This document shows, piece by piece, positions 6,991-14,908 of a stretch of DNA of 16,647 bases (its first letter is position 1; every line of letters starts with the position of its first letter). The notes beneath the pieces were generated by a model. It had not been told where the DNA came from and did not search any database. It saw only the letters and a program-made list of their open reading frames with translations. This DNA comes from Clostridiales bacterium (GTDB lineage: Bacteria > Bacillota > Clostridia > Tissierellales > Sedimentibacteraceae). Made by a program: the position numbers and the translations under genes. The stretch covers positions 1 through 16,647 of the forward strand of contig DNNV01000256.1 in assembly GCA_003497505.1 (NCBI GenBank). Reading direction: 5' to 3'.

Positions 6991-7758
6991 ATGCTGGAAA
7001 TAAGAGAACTATCAAAAAGCTTTAATATAGGAACAGATAACGAGGTAACAATATTCAGCGACTTCAGTCTGGAAATAAACAGCGGAGAATGCACGGGGAT
7101 ATTAGGAGCAAACGGCTGCGGAAAAAGCACATTGTTCAATATAATAAGCGGAGTAATAAAGCCCGAAAAGGGAGAAATAATATTAGGCGGAGAAAACATA
7201 AGCACACTAAAAGAAAACGAGAGAGCTAAATATATAGGAAGAGTGCACCAGAATCCATCCATGGGAGTGTCGCCGTCACTGACCATATTGGAAAACATAA
7301 GCCTGTCAGATAAGAAGTGCCAGAAATTCACATTGAGAGGCCTCATAAAAAAGGATAAAACAGAAGAATACAAGGAATTATTAAAAACTCTGGATTTAGG
7401 ACTTGAAAACAAAATAGATACTGAGGTAAAATATCTGTCAGGGGGGCAGAGGCAGTCATTGTCACTATTGATGGCAACGATGAATAAACCGGAGCTGTTG
7501 CTTTTAGATGAGCATACGGCAGCACTGGACCCAAAGACGTCGAGATTGATAATGGAGAAGACACAGGAGCTCATAAAGACCCAGTCCATAACAACCATGA
7601 TGATATCCCACAATGTGAAGGACACAATAAAATATTCAGACAGAATAGTGATGCTTGACAGAGGAAGAGTGGTGCTTGACGTTAGGAACAGGGACATAAC
7701 AGAGAAGGAGCTTCTTGGAATATACAATTCAAGAAATTACGATTCCATGGCGAGTTAA
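6991..7758 (+). CDS. ABC importer ATPase, TrpZ-like
   Basis: This 255-residue cytoplasmic ATPase would power the importer. Walker A is GANGCGKST (39-47), the ABC signature is LSGGQ (149-153), Walker B is ELLLLDE with catalytic Glu174, and the switch His is 207 in ISHN. Everything needed for ATP hydrolysis is present. It is of the COG1101 type that partners TrpX/TrpY-like proteins. GGAGG (6981-6985) directly follows the permease stop and lies 5 nt before ATG 6991. All 24 isoleucine codons that I count in this gene are ATA, a strong bias. No clear terminator follows it before truA. Confidence 0.92.
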   Translation: MLEIRELSKSFNIGTDNEVTIFSDFSLEINSGECTGILGANGCGKSTLFNIISGVIKPEKGEIILGGENISTLKENERAKYIGRVHQNPSMGVSPSLTILENISLSDKKCQKFTLRGLIKKDKTEEYKELLKTLDLGLENKIDTEVKYLSGGQRQSLSLLMATMNKPELLLLDEHTAALDPKTSRLIMEKTQELIKTQSITTMMISHNVKDTIKYSDRIVMLDRGRVVLDVRNRDITEKELLGIYNSRNYDSMAS

Positions 7759-7786
7759 AGAATTAAGTTCAATATTGCTTTATTTC

Positions 7787-7815
7787 TGTTCATATACAAT
7801 AAAATGATGTATAAT
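7787..7815 (+). promoter_or_regulatory. Possible truA promoter
   Basis: A consensus -10 TATAAT (7810-7815) has TGTTCA (7787-7792) 17 bp upstream, which matches TTGACA at only three of six positions. A second TATAAT lies at 7821-7826. The stretch between the ATPase gene and truA is very AT-rich. truA might otherwise be reached by read-through. Confidence 0.35.
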
Positions 7816-7843
7816 TATTTTATAATAAATGATGGAGAATAGC

Positions 7844-8581
7844 ATGAGAAACATAAAAATAATTATACAGTACGACGGATACAGATATAAAGGCTGGCAG
7901 AAGCAGACCGAAGATGTAAACACCGTCCAAGGCAGATTAGAGGATATATTGAGCGGCATAACCGGAGAAAGTGTTCAGCTGATTGGATGCGGAAGAACGG
8001 ATGCAGGAGTACATGCGCTGAATTATACGGCTAATTTTCACACAGGTTCAGATATGAGCACAGAAGATATGGAAAAGCAATTCAAAATGGCTCTTCCTGA
8101 GGATATAGCGCTGCTGTCGATGAAGAATGCAAGTGAGAGATTTCATTCAAGGTACAATGCTCTGTCAAAAACATATTTGTACAGAATTAACAACAGTGGA
8201 AAAAAGGACGTATTCGGCAGAAAGTATCTCCATAATATTGAAGAAAAATTAAGTATTGAGAAAATAAAGCAATGTGCGGGTATTCTGGTAGGAACCCATG
8301 ATTTTCAAAGCTTCACGACACTCAAATCAAAGACGAAATCAACAGTGAGAACTATAAATTATATTAATATAGAAGAAAAAGATAACATGCTGGAAATAGA
8401 AATTAACGGAGACGGCTTTCTGTGGAATATGGTGAGAATAATCATAGGTACATTGATTGAAGCCGGCAAAGGCGTGTTGGACACCGGAGATGTTGAAAGT
8501 ATTTTAAAAGCAAGGAAAAGAGCCGAAGCCGGCCCCATGGTTCCGGCAAAGGCATTATTTCTGAAGGATGTTGAATATTAA
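7844..8581 (+). CDS. truA: tRNA pseudouridine synthase A
   Basis: TruA converts uridines at positions 38-40 of the tRNA anticodon arm to pseudouridine. The 245-residue product has the N-terminal IIIQYDGYRYKGWQKQ motif and the catalytic motif GCGRTDAGVHA with the essential Asp53. It also has the C-terminal DGFLWNMVRIIIGTL segment, and it is of normal family length. I chose ATG 7844 because GGAGAA (7834-7839) lies just upstream and the product then begins MRNIKIIIQYDG, as is usual for the family. An in-frame ATG at 7829 lacks a ribosome site. It is a single housekeeping gene between the two importer operons and has its own terminator. Confidence 0.97.
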   Translation: MRNIKIIIQYDGYRYKGWQKQTEDVNTVQGRLEDILSGITGESVQLIGCGRTDAGVHALNYTANFHTGSDMSTEDMEKQFKMALPEDIALLSMKNASERFHSRYNALSKTYLYRINNSGKKDVFGRKYLHNIEEKLSIEKIKQCAGILVGTHDFQSFTTLKSKTKSTVRTINYINIEEKDNMLEIEINGDGFLWNMVRIIIGTLIEAGKGVLDTGDVESILKARKRAEAGPMVPAKALFLKDVEY

Positions 8582-8595
8582 GATTTATTTAGTAT

Positions 8596-8635
8596 AAAAA
8601 ACTTCGCAGCCCATAATAGGTCAGCGGGGTTTTTT
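8596..8635 (+). terminator. Rho-independent terminator after truA
   Basis: AAAAAACTTCGC (8596-8607) pairs with GCGGGGTTTTTT (8624-8635) through 12 pairs, including two T-G wobbles, around a 16-nt loop. The T-run forms the descending arm and U-tract. The A-run could let it work on the minus strand as well. Confidence 0.85.
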
Positions 8636-8774
8636 ATTTATGAAAAAAATATAATTGTGTAATTGTATTACGTTTTATTAATAAAATAGTACCATAGAAC
8701 GAAATTTGTTTGAAATGACCATTGCTTGGATATTATGACATTAAAATTCAATATATTAAAATATGTACACTTTA

Positions 8775-8803
8775 TTGACAAATATAAGATTTTAGTGTAA
8801 TAT
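8775..8803 (+). promoter_or_regulatory. oppA: Promoter of the opp operon
   Basis: Consensus TTGACA (8775-8780) is followed after 17 bp by TAATAT (8798-8803), which matches four of six -10 positions. Transcription would begin near 8810, giving a leader of about 180 nt before oppA. Confidence 0.7.
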
Positions 8804-8941
8804 CAATGTAAGTGTATCTGCAGTTAATAGATTAGTAATGTCATTCCATAGCATATGTCTTGAGTTCTATTTCTACCGGGTTCACTATTTTTATAAGCAA
8901 AAAGAAAACGAATTCACAGGAATAAATTAATCTCAGTTAAT

Positions 8942-8961
8942 AAAATTAGTATACTAATTTT
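8942..8961. promoter_or_regulatory. Perfect 20-bp palindrome in the opp leader
   Basis: Half-site AAAATTAGTA (8942-8951) is followed directly by its exact reverse complement TACTAATTTT (8952-8961). It lies 19 nt before the oppA ribosome site and about 140 nt after the promoter. With no spacer it suits a dimeric repressor acting as a roadblock better than an RNA hairpin, which would lose pairs to its loop. The regulator is unknown. It does not match the CodY consensus as I know it. Confidence 0.5.
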
Positions 8962-8989
8962 GTTATATATATTAATCTTGGAGGGAAAA

Positions 8990-10894
8990 ATGAAAAAATT
9001 AATATCACTTTTATTAGTACTAACAATGATTTTGACCGCATGTTCCGGCGGAACTGCTCCCGGATCGGCGGAAGAGCCAAAGACACCTGAAGGACCTAAA
9101 GAGGATGTAACTGAAGGCGGAAAATATGCTGCGGAGCAGGTGTACAAGTATACATATGCTGAAGAAATAACAACTCTCAATTACATGATAAACACAACAT
9201 GGATAGATATGAGTGTTGCGGCAAACCTGGTGGACACATTGGCTCAATACGATAAATACGGAGTTCTCCAACCAGCTCTGGCAGAGAAATGGGAAGTGAC
9301 GGATGACGGCCTTGAATGGACATTTCATTTGAAAAAGGGAATTAAATGGGTAGATTTTGAAGGAAATGAAGTTGCTGAAACAACTGCAAATGACTTTGTT
9401 GCATCCGCTAAATACATATTGACAAAAGCAAATGAATCAGAATCTGCTAATATTGTTTATTCTGTAATAAAAAATGCAGAAGAATATTTCAATGAAGAGA
9501 TCACTGACTTTACACAGGTAGGAGTTAAGGCAACAGACGACTATACATTGGTATACACGCTGAAAGAGCCGGTTCCTTATTTTGAATCAATGCTGACTTA
9601 TGTAAGCTTTTTCCCTGTTTATGAGCCATTCCTGGAAGAAATGGGAGATGTATTCGGAACTGCGAACTCAGCTATATTATATAATGGCGCATATCTGTTA
9701 ACTGAATTTGAACCTCAGATTAAGAGATTGCTCACAAAGAATGAAGCATACTGGGATAAGGATGCTATATTTGTAAAGGAACTGAACTACAAATACAACA
9801 AAGAGGCAAGTTCATTAGGAGGAGAGCTGTTCAGAAGAGGAGAGGTTTCTCACGCTGTTATTCCTACAACAAACCTTGATGAATGGATGACAAACCCTGA
9901 GCTGAAAGACAAGATATCTCCTGATAGATTGGGAACATACACATTTTTCTATGCATTCAACTTCAATCCTAAGTTTGATGCGCAATATGAGCCTGAAAAC
10001 TGGAAGATAGCAGTAAACAACGTCAACTTCAGAAAGTCAATCGTGGCTGCACTTAACAGACGTGCTGCTGTTGCAACAGAGGACCCATACAATCCTGATT
10101 ACAGGGTACTCAACACTATTACACCTCCGAACTTTACTTCTCAGAACGGTTTGGATTATACAGATATAGGTGATTTAGCGGCACTGAAGGGAAAAGATTT
10201 TTACAATGAGGCGGAAGCTAAATCCCTAAAAGAGAAGGCTGTTGAGGAACTTACAAAAGCAGGTGCAAAATTCCCTGTAAAGATATTGATGCCTTACAAT
10301 ACAAACAGTTCATACTGGGCACAGGAAGCGCAGGTTGTTAAGCAAGGATTAGAAACGATTCTGGGTAGCGATTATGTTCAGGTGACGCTTCTTCCGCACG
10401 CTCCTACAGGATTCCTTGATGGAACAAGAAGAGCAGGCAATTATTCACTTATGCAGGTAAACTGGGGTCCTGACTACGCAGATCCTCAGACATATACAGA
10501 TCCGTTCAGACGCGGCGGAAACTATAACTTCCCTGACCAAGCAACAGAATTAAATGCTGATGGAAAAAATATTTATGATGTATATGGTGATATGATTCAG
10601 GAAGCAAAAGCAGAGCTGATTGATTTGACAAAACGATATGAGCTGTTTGCAAATGCAGAAGCATACCTAATCAACAATGCCTTTGTTATTCCGCTCAAGG
10701 TTAGCGCAGGAGACGGATATGTGGCATCAGTTATACTTCCTTTTGAAAGACCGTATGCACCTTTCGGTATTGCAACAATGACATGGAAGGGTGCCAGACT
10801 TCTTTCTGCTCCTATAAGCATGGCAGAATTTGAAAAGGCTCAGCAACAGTGGCAGGCAGAGCGTGACAATGCTTTGAAAGAAGCAGCTAAATAG
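8990..10894 (+). CDS. oppA: Oligopeptide ABC importer substrate-binding lipoprotein
   Basis: This 634-residue extracellular solute-binding protein (family 5, SBP_bac_5) would bind peptides at the cell surface for the OppBCDF importer. Residues 1-17 are a lipoprotein signal ending in lipobox LTAC with lipidated Cys18. A Gly/Pro/Glu-rich linker follows. The mature part has the family landmarks LAEKWEVTDDGLEWTFHLKKGIKW and a late NWGPDYADPQTYTDPF segment. The start at ATG 8990 is supported by GGAGGG at 8980-8985. An in-frame TTG at 8960 lies inside the palindrome and has no ribosome site. The full permease/ATPase set directly downstream supports peptide import. Peptide length preference cannot be read from sequence, and a dipeptide or other family-5 ligand is possible. 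Confidence 0.92.
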   Translation: MKKLISLLLVLTMILTACSGGTAPGSAEEPKTPEGPKEDVTEGGKYAAEQVYKYTYAEEITTLNYMINTTWIDMSVAANLVDTLAQYDKYGVLQPALAEKWEVTDDGLEWTFHLKKGIKWVDFEGNEVAETTANDFVASAKYILTKANESESANIVYSVIKNAEEYFNEEITDFTQVGVKATDDYTLVYTLKEPVPYFESMLTYVSFFPVYEPFLEEMGDVFGTANSAILYNGAYLLTEFEPQIKRLLTKNEAYWDKDAIFVKELNYKYNKEASSLGGELFRRGEVSHAVIPTTNLDEWMTNPELKDKISPDRLGTYTFFYAFNFNPKFDAQYEPENWKIAVNNVNFRKSIVAALNRRAAVATEDPYNPDYRVLNTITPPNFTSQNGLDYTDIGDLAALKGKDFYNEAEAKSLKEKAVEELTKAGAKFPVKILMPYNTNSSYWAQEAQVVKQGLETILGSDYVQVTLLPHAPTGFLDGTRRAGNYSLMQVNWGPDYADPQTYTDPFRRGGNYNFPDQATELNADGKNIYDVYGDMIQEAKAELIDLTKRYELFANAEAYLINNAFVIPLKVSAGDGYVASVILPFERPYAPFGIATMTWKGARLLSAPISMAEFEKAQQQWQAERDNALKEAAK

Positions 10895-10904
10895 TTCTTA
10901 ACAG

Positions 10905-10924
10905 ATGGGGGCTTTAGCCCCCAT
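10905..10924 (+). terminator. Intra-operon hairpin between oppA and oppB
   Basis: A perfect 8-bp GC-rich stem ATGGGGGC / GCCCCCAT encloses the loop TTTA, 10 nt after the oppA stop. No real U-tract follows. It probably protects the oppA message end or ends part of the transcripts, so that binding protein is made in excess over the membrane parts. Confidence 0.65.
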
Positions 10925-10959
10925 TTGCATTTGAATCAAAACAGAAAGGAAGAAGTATA

Positions 10960-11901
10960 ATGAAGTATTATGTAACAAGACTTTTTAGATCCTTCTTGAC
11001 GCTGATGATAGTTATAACAATTGTATTTCTTTTGATGCGTATGATGCCTATTGAAGGATATTTCGGCTCAGGCTTCGATAAGCTGGATGCGGGCCAGATA
11101 GAGGCTAAGCTTAAAAATCTTGGTCTTTTAGACCCGCTGCCTGTACAGCTTAAAAACTTTTACATTAATTTGCTAAAAGGAGATTTTGGTAAATCAATCA
11201 CATATAGACCCAAGGTTGATATTACGAAAATTTTAGGAGATAAATTGATAACATCATTGCGTTTCGGGGTAGCCTCATTAATAGTGTCGCTGATATTAGG
11301 TCTAAGTCTCGGTATTTTAATGGCGAGATACAAGGGCAAGTTTTGGGATAAATTAGGAACGTGCTATGTTGTTGGAGCAAATGCAGTACCTGCCGTAATA
11401 TACTATCTTCTCATACAGGTATTTTTTACGGACATATTCAAGCTTCCTCTGCTATTTGACAAATCAGACCCCAAAAGCTGGATACTGCCGATTCTCTGTC
11501 TGTCATTAGTAAACATTGCTTATTACGCTATGTGGATCAGAAGGTACATGGTTGACGAATTGAACAAGGATTACGTAAGGCTGGCAAGAGCTAAAGGCTT
11601 AAAAAATAAGAGTATCATGATACGTCACGTAATGCGCAACGCATTTGTTCCCATGGCACAATACCTTCCGGCATCAATTCTGTATACTGTTGCTGGTTCG
11701 ATTTATGTGGAATCATTATTTTCAATACCGGGAACCGGAGGACTTTTGGTTACAGCAATACAGAGGCAGGATAATACGCTTGTTCAGGCACTGGTTCTCC
11801 TGTACTCATCAATAGGAATTCTTGGATTAATGTTGGGAGATATACTGATGGCTGCGTTTGACCCGAGAATAAAATTAAGCAATAAGGGAGGATCAAGATA
11901 A
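10960..11901 (+). CDS. oppB: Oligopeptide ABC importer permease, OppB/DppB type
   Basis: This 313-residue membrane protein would be one half of the peptide channel. It opens with the family's typical cytoplasmic start and first membrane helix (about 10-28). A large external segment (about 30-95) follows, then five further helices from residue 100 on. The EAA loop that docks on the ATPase is DYVRLARAKGLKNKSIMIRHV (about 204-224), with the conserved Ala-x-Gly-Leu. The family is BPD_transp_1. AAAGGAAG lies just before ATG 10960. The stop TAA overlaps the oppC start by one base (TAATG), which suggests translational coupling. Confidence 0.94.
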   Translation: MKYYVTRLFRSFLTLMIVITIVFLLMRMMPIEGYFGSGFDKLDAGQIEAKLKNLGLLDPLPVQLKNFYINLLKGDFGKSITYRPKVDITKILGDKLITSLRFGVASLIVSLILGLSLGILMARYKGKFWDKLGTCYVVGANAVPAVIYYLLIQVFFTDIFKLPLLFDKSDPKSWILPILCLSLVNIAYYAMWIRRYMVDELNKDYVRLARAKGLKNKSIMIRHVMRNAFVPMAQYLPASILYTVAGSIYVESLFSIPGTGGLLVTAIQRQDNTLVQALVLLYSSIGILGLMLGDILMAAFDPRIKLSNKGGSR

Positions 11902-12872
11902 TGACAAGCAAGAAGATAATAAACAAAATGACAGATAGTATTGATCCATCTTTATTTGAATTTGCAGACTATGATGAATCAAAAAGTGAGTTGACGGGAT
12001 ATTCAAACTATTCGTTCTGGAGATCCACATTCCAGGTTTTCATGAAAAACAAGGCTGCGGTTGCACTTTTAATATTGATAACGGTAGTGGTTTTGTTTAT
12101 GGTGATACAACCATACATTCCAGGTCAAAAAAGCCCAACGCAAATATATATCAATCCTGAGACTAACTTGCAATATAGGAATGTTCAACCCAACGGTGAA
12201 TTCTGGTTTGGTACAAATTCCATAGGTCAGGACTTATGGGCACGTGTATGGAGCGGAGCAAGAACATCACTGTTTATAGGTGTTGCCGTAGGATTGTTTG
12301 AGGCTGTGGTTGGAATAACCATAGGTGCACTTTGGGGCTATGTAAGAAGGCTTGATGCAATAATAACTGAAATATACAATGTGTGGGATAATATACCTAC
12401 TACGGTTGTATTGATAATTCTTACCTACATTATGAAGCCAAGCATTTCCACAATTATATTTGCTATGTGCATGACGGGATGGCTTCAGATGGCAAGGTTT
12501 GTCCGTAACCTTATAATGATTATAAGGGACAGAGAATATAATTTAGCTTCCAGATGCCTTGGTACTCCCACAAGCAGAATAATCGCAAAGAACCTTCTGC
12601 CATACCTTGTATCGGTTATCATGCTCAGAATGGCTCTTGCAATACCTGCCGCCATAGGAAATGAGGTATTCCTTTCATACATCGGTATGGGTCTCCCTCT
12701 TGATGTTCCTTCACTTGGAAACCTAGTAAATGAAGGAAGGGCATTGATTATGGATCCTAACCAAAGATACCAGCTGCTATTCCCGGCTGTAGTCATATCA
12801 GTTGTAACCATATCCTTCTATGTGATCGGTAACGTATTTGCAGATTCTGCCGATCCGAGAAACCATGTATAG
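11901..12872 (+). CDS. oppC: Oligopeptide ABC importer permease, OppC/DppC type
   Basis: This 323-residue membrane protein would be the partner half of the channel. It has a cytoplasmic N-terminal tail of about 50 residues (acidic around 15-30), a first helix near 53-70, then the OppC motif FWFGTNSIGQDLWARVWSGARTS (101-123). The EAA loop is near 211-235 (REYNLASRCLGTPTSRIIAKN) and further helices follow. Its start overlaps the oppB stop by one base, with GGGAGG a few bases upstream inside oppB. Its stop overlaps the AGGAGG of oppD. Both are signs of a tightly coupled operon. Confidence 0.94.
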   Translation: MTSKKIINKMTDSIDPSLFEFADYDESKSELTGYSNYSFWRSTFQVFMKNKAAVALLILITVVVLFMVIQPYIPGQKSPTQIYINPETNLQYRNVQPNGEFWFGTNSIGQDLWARVWSGARTSLFIGVAVGLFEAVVGITIGALWGYVRRLDAIITEIYNVWDNIPTTVVLIILTYIMKPSISTIIFAMCMTGWLQMARFVRNLIMIIRDREYNLASRCLGTPTSRIIAKNLLPYLVSVIMLRMALAIPAAIGNEVFLSYIGMGLPLDVPSLGNLVNEGRALIMDPNQRYQLLFPAVVISVVTISFYVIGNVFADSADPRNHV

Positions 12873-12881
12873 GAGGTAAAA

Positions 12882-13961
12882 ATGGCACAGAGATCGATTG
12901 AAGAAATTATGAACAGTGAAGTTATACTATCTGTTGAGGATTTAGTTATTAAATTTAATTTAAGAGGACAGGAGCTGACCGCCATAAGGGGTGCTTCCTT
13001 AGACCTTCGCAAGGGAGAAAGTTTAGCCATAGTTGGAGAATCCGGTTCGGGAAAATCCGTTTTTAATAAATCATTTATGGGACTTCTCGATGGCAATGGC
13101 AGAATTGAGTCAGGTTCAATTATATATAAGGGAAATGACCTTGCTAAGTACAAGACCGAGGATGATTGGGTTAAAATCAGAGGAAAAGAAATAGCAATGG
13201 TATTTCAGGATCCTATGACATCATTGAATCCTCTGAAGACTGTGGGTAAACAGGTTCAGGAATCCATTGAGCTTCACCAGAATCTTAAGGGTGAGGCAGC
13301 TAAAAAGCTGACAATTGAAATATTAAATGATGTTGGTATATCAGACCCAGAAAGAAGATACAAGCAATATCCTCATGAATTTTCCGGCGGCATGAGACAA
13401 AGAGTCGTTATAGCCATAGCAGTTGCATGCAATCCCAATATATTAATATGCGATGAACCTACAACGGCACTTGATGTAACGATACAGGCACAAATACTTC
13501 AGCTTTTGAAAAATCTTCAGGATAAATACGACCTGACAATTATTTATATTACACACGACCTTGGGGTTGTGGCAAATGTTGCTGACAGAATTGCCGTTAT
13601 GTATGCGGGAGACATAATCGAATTAGGCTCTGCCGAAGAGGTATTCTTTGATCCGAAGCACCCATACACATGGGCATTGCTGTCTTCGCTTCCACAGCTG
13701 GGCATAAAGGGAGAAGACTTATATTCAATAAAAGGGACACCTCCGAATTTGTTCAAGGAAATAAAGGGAGATGCATTTGCCCCAAGAAATCCTCACGCAC
13801 TTAAAATTGATTTTGTGGAGCGTCCTCCGTATTTTGAGGTAAGCCCTACACATAAAGCCCGTACATGGCTTTTGGACCCGAGAGCTCCAAAGGTGGAACC
13901 ACCTCTGTTAATCAAAAAGATGCAGGAAATGGAATTGAAGAGAGGTGATGACATTGAATAA
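12882..13961 (+). CDS. oppD: Oligopeptide ABC importer ATPase, OppD type
   Basis: This 359-residue cytoplasmic ATPase pairs with OppF to drive peptide import. Walker A is GESGSGKS (52-59), the Q-loop is [11 protein letters not shown], the signature is FSGGMRQ (167-173), Walker B is NILICDE with catalytic Glu192, and the switch His is 225. The usual OppD/F C-terminal extension follows (about 260-359), with [12 protein letters not shown] and the GTPPNLF segment. That segment has [11 protein letters not shown] where many homologues carry cysteines for an iron-sulfur site, and no such Cys is seen here. AGGAGG (12871-12876) overlaps the oppC stop. The end overlaps oppF. Confidence 0.95.
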   Translation: MAQRSIEEIMNSEVILSVEDLVIKFNLRGQELTAIRGASLDLRKGESLAIVGESGSGKSVFNKSFMGLLDGNGRIESGSIIYKGNDLAKYKTEDDWVKIRGKEIAMVFQDPMTSLNPLKTVGKQVQESIELHQNLKGEAAKKLTIEILNDVGISDPERRYKQYPHEFSGGMRQRVVIAIAVACNPNILICDEPTTALDVTIQAQILQLLKNLQDKYDLTIIYITHDLGVVANVADRIAVMYAGDIIELGSAEEVFFDPKHPYTWALLSSLPQLGIKGEDLYSIKGTPPNLFKEIKGDAFAPRNPHALKIDFVERPPYFEVSPTHKARTWLLDPRAPKVEPPLLIKKMQEMELKRGDDIE

Positions 13962-14886
13962 CAAGGAGACGCTGTTAGAGGTTAAGAACTTAAGAGTAGA
14001 ATTCGGCAATAAAAACAAAAATTTTGTGGCAGTTAACGATGTAAGCTTTGATATTTACAAGGGTGAAACATTTGGCCTGGTTGGGGAATCTGGCTCAGGA
14101 AAAACAACCATAGGAAGAGCAATCATAAGGATAAATCCTGCCGCATCCGGTGAAATAATTTACAAGGGTCAGAAAATAAGCGGAAAAATAAGCAGGGACC
14201 AGGACAAAGAGCTCACTAGAAAAATACAGATGATATTCCAGGACCCAATGGCATCGCTGAATGAAAGAGCAAAGGTTGATTATATTGTATCTGAAGGTCT
14301 GTATAACCTAAAAAATTACGGCACAGAAGAAAACCGAAAGAAAATGGTCGAGCAGGCATTGCTGGATGTTGGATTGCTTCCTGAATTCGCAAGCCGTTTC
14401 CCTCATGAATTTTCGGGAGGGCAGAGACAGCGTATAGGAATAGCCAGAGCGCTTATTATGGAGCCGGAGCTTGTTATAGCTGACGAACCAATATCGGCTC
14501 TTGATGTATCTATACGTGCGCAGGTTATAAATCTTCTGGCTGCACTTCAAAAGAAGAAGGGCCTCACGTATCTGTTTGTCGCCCACGACCTGTCAGTGGT
14601 AAGGTTCATTTCAGATAGAATTGCAGTTATTCACAAGGGTAAGATAGTGGAGCTGGCTGAGACTGAGATATTGTTTGCAAATCCTATGCACCCATATACG
14701 AAATCACTGCTGTCAGCCATACCTACTCCGAATCCAAGAGTGGAGAGAAATAAAAAAATAGAAGTATATGACCCCGGTAAGTATCACTATGATTATGATA
14801 AGAATCCACCTGAGTGGGTGGAAGCTGAGCCGGGACATTTCGTACTAGCAAACGAGAGAGAATTGAAGGAATATAAATCAAAATAA
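13948..14886 (+). CDS. oppF: Oligopeptide ABC importer ATPase, OppF type
   Basis: This is the second ATPase of the peptide importer, 312 residues from ATG 13948. Walker A is GESGSGKT (46-53), the Q-loop is [15 protein letters not shown], the signature is FSGGQ (155-159), Walker B is LVIADE with catalytic Glu180, and the switch His is 213. The C-terminal extension includes [16 protein letters not shown]. The start is uncertain. ATG 13948 and GTG 13945 lie too close to AGAGG (13941-13945) for it to act as ribosome site. In-frame TTG 13954 has AGGTGAT (13943-13949) at good spacing and may be the true start, giving 310 residues. All choices overlap the end of oppD, so translation is coupled. Confidence 0.93.
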   Translation: MTLNNKETLLEVKNLRVEFGNKNKNFVAVNDVSFDIYKGETFGLVGESGSGKTTIGRAIIRINPAASGEIIYKGQKISGKISRDQDKELTRKIQMIFQDPMASLNERAKVDYIVSEGLYNLKNYGTEENRKKMVEQALLDVGLLPEFASRFPHEFSGGQRQRIGIARALIMEPELVIADEPISALDVSIRAQVINLLAALQKKKGLTYLFVAHDLSVVRFISDRIAVIHKGKIVELAETEILFANPMHPYTKSLLSAIPTPNPRVERNKKIEVYDPGKYHYDYDKNPPEWVEAEPGHFVLANERELKEYKSK

Positions 14887-14908
14887 ATCAAGTGACGGGA
14901 GGATAAAT

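Larger units (their letters stand above)
8636..8989. other. Intergenic stretch and leader of the opp operon
   Basis: No gene is visible here. The stretch holds a 14-bp perfect palindrome TTTTATTAATAAAA (8673-8686), the opp promoter (8775-8803), a leader of about 180 nt, a 20-bp palindrome (8942-8961) and the oppA ribosome site GGAGGG (8980-8985). I recognised no known riboswitch in the leader. Confidence 0.6.

Noticed and set aside
6933..7727. 264-codon minus-strand open frame opposite the importer ATPase
   Set aside because: The sense strand encodes a complete ATPase with all motifs. The antisense frame is a by-product of the sense gene's codon bias.
8673..8686. 14-bp palindrome TTTTATTAATAAAA as an operator
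   Set aside because: It is made only of A and T in a very AT-rich stretch ~90 nt upstream of the promoter, so chance is a sufficient explanation.
8960..8989. Upstream TTG start for oppA
   Set aside because: No ribosome site precedes it. It would add ten residues in front of a canonical lipoprotein signal.
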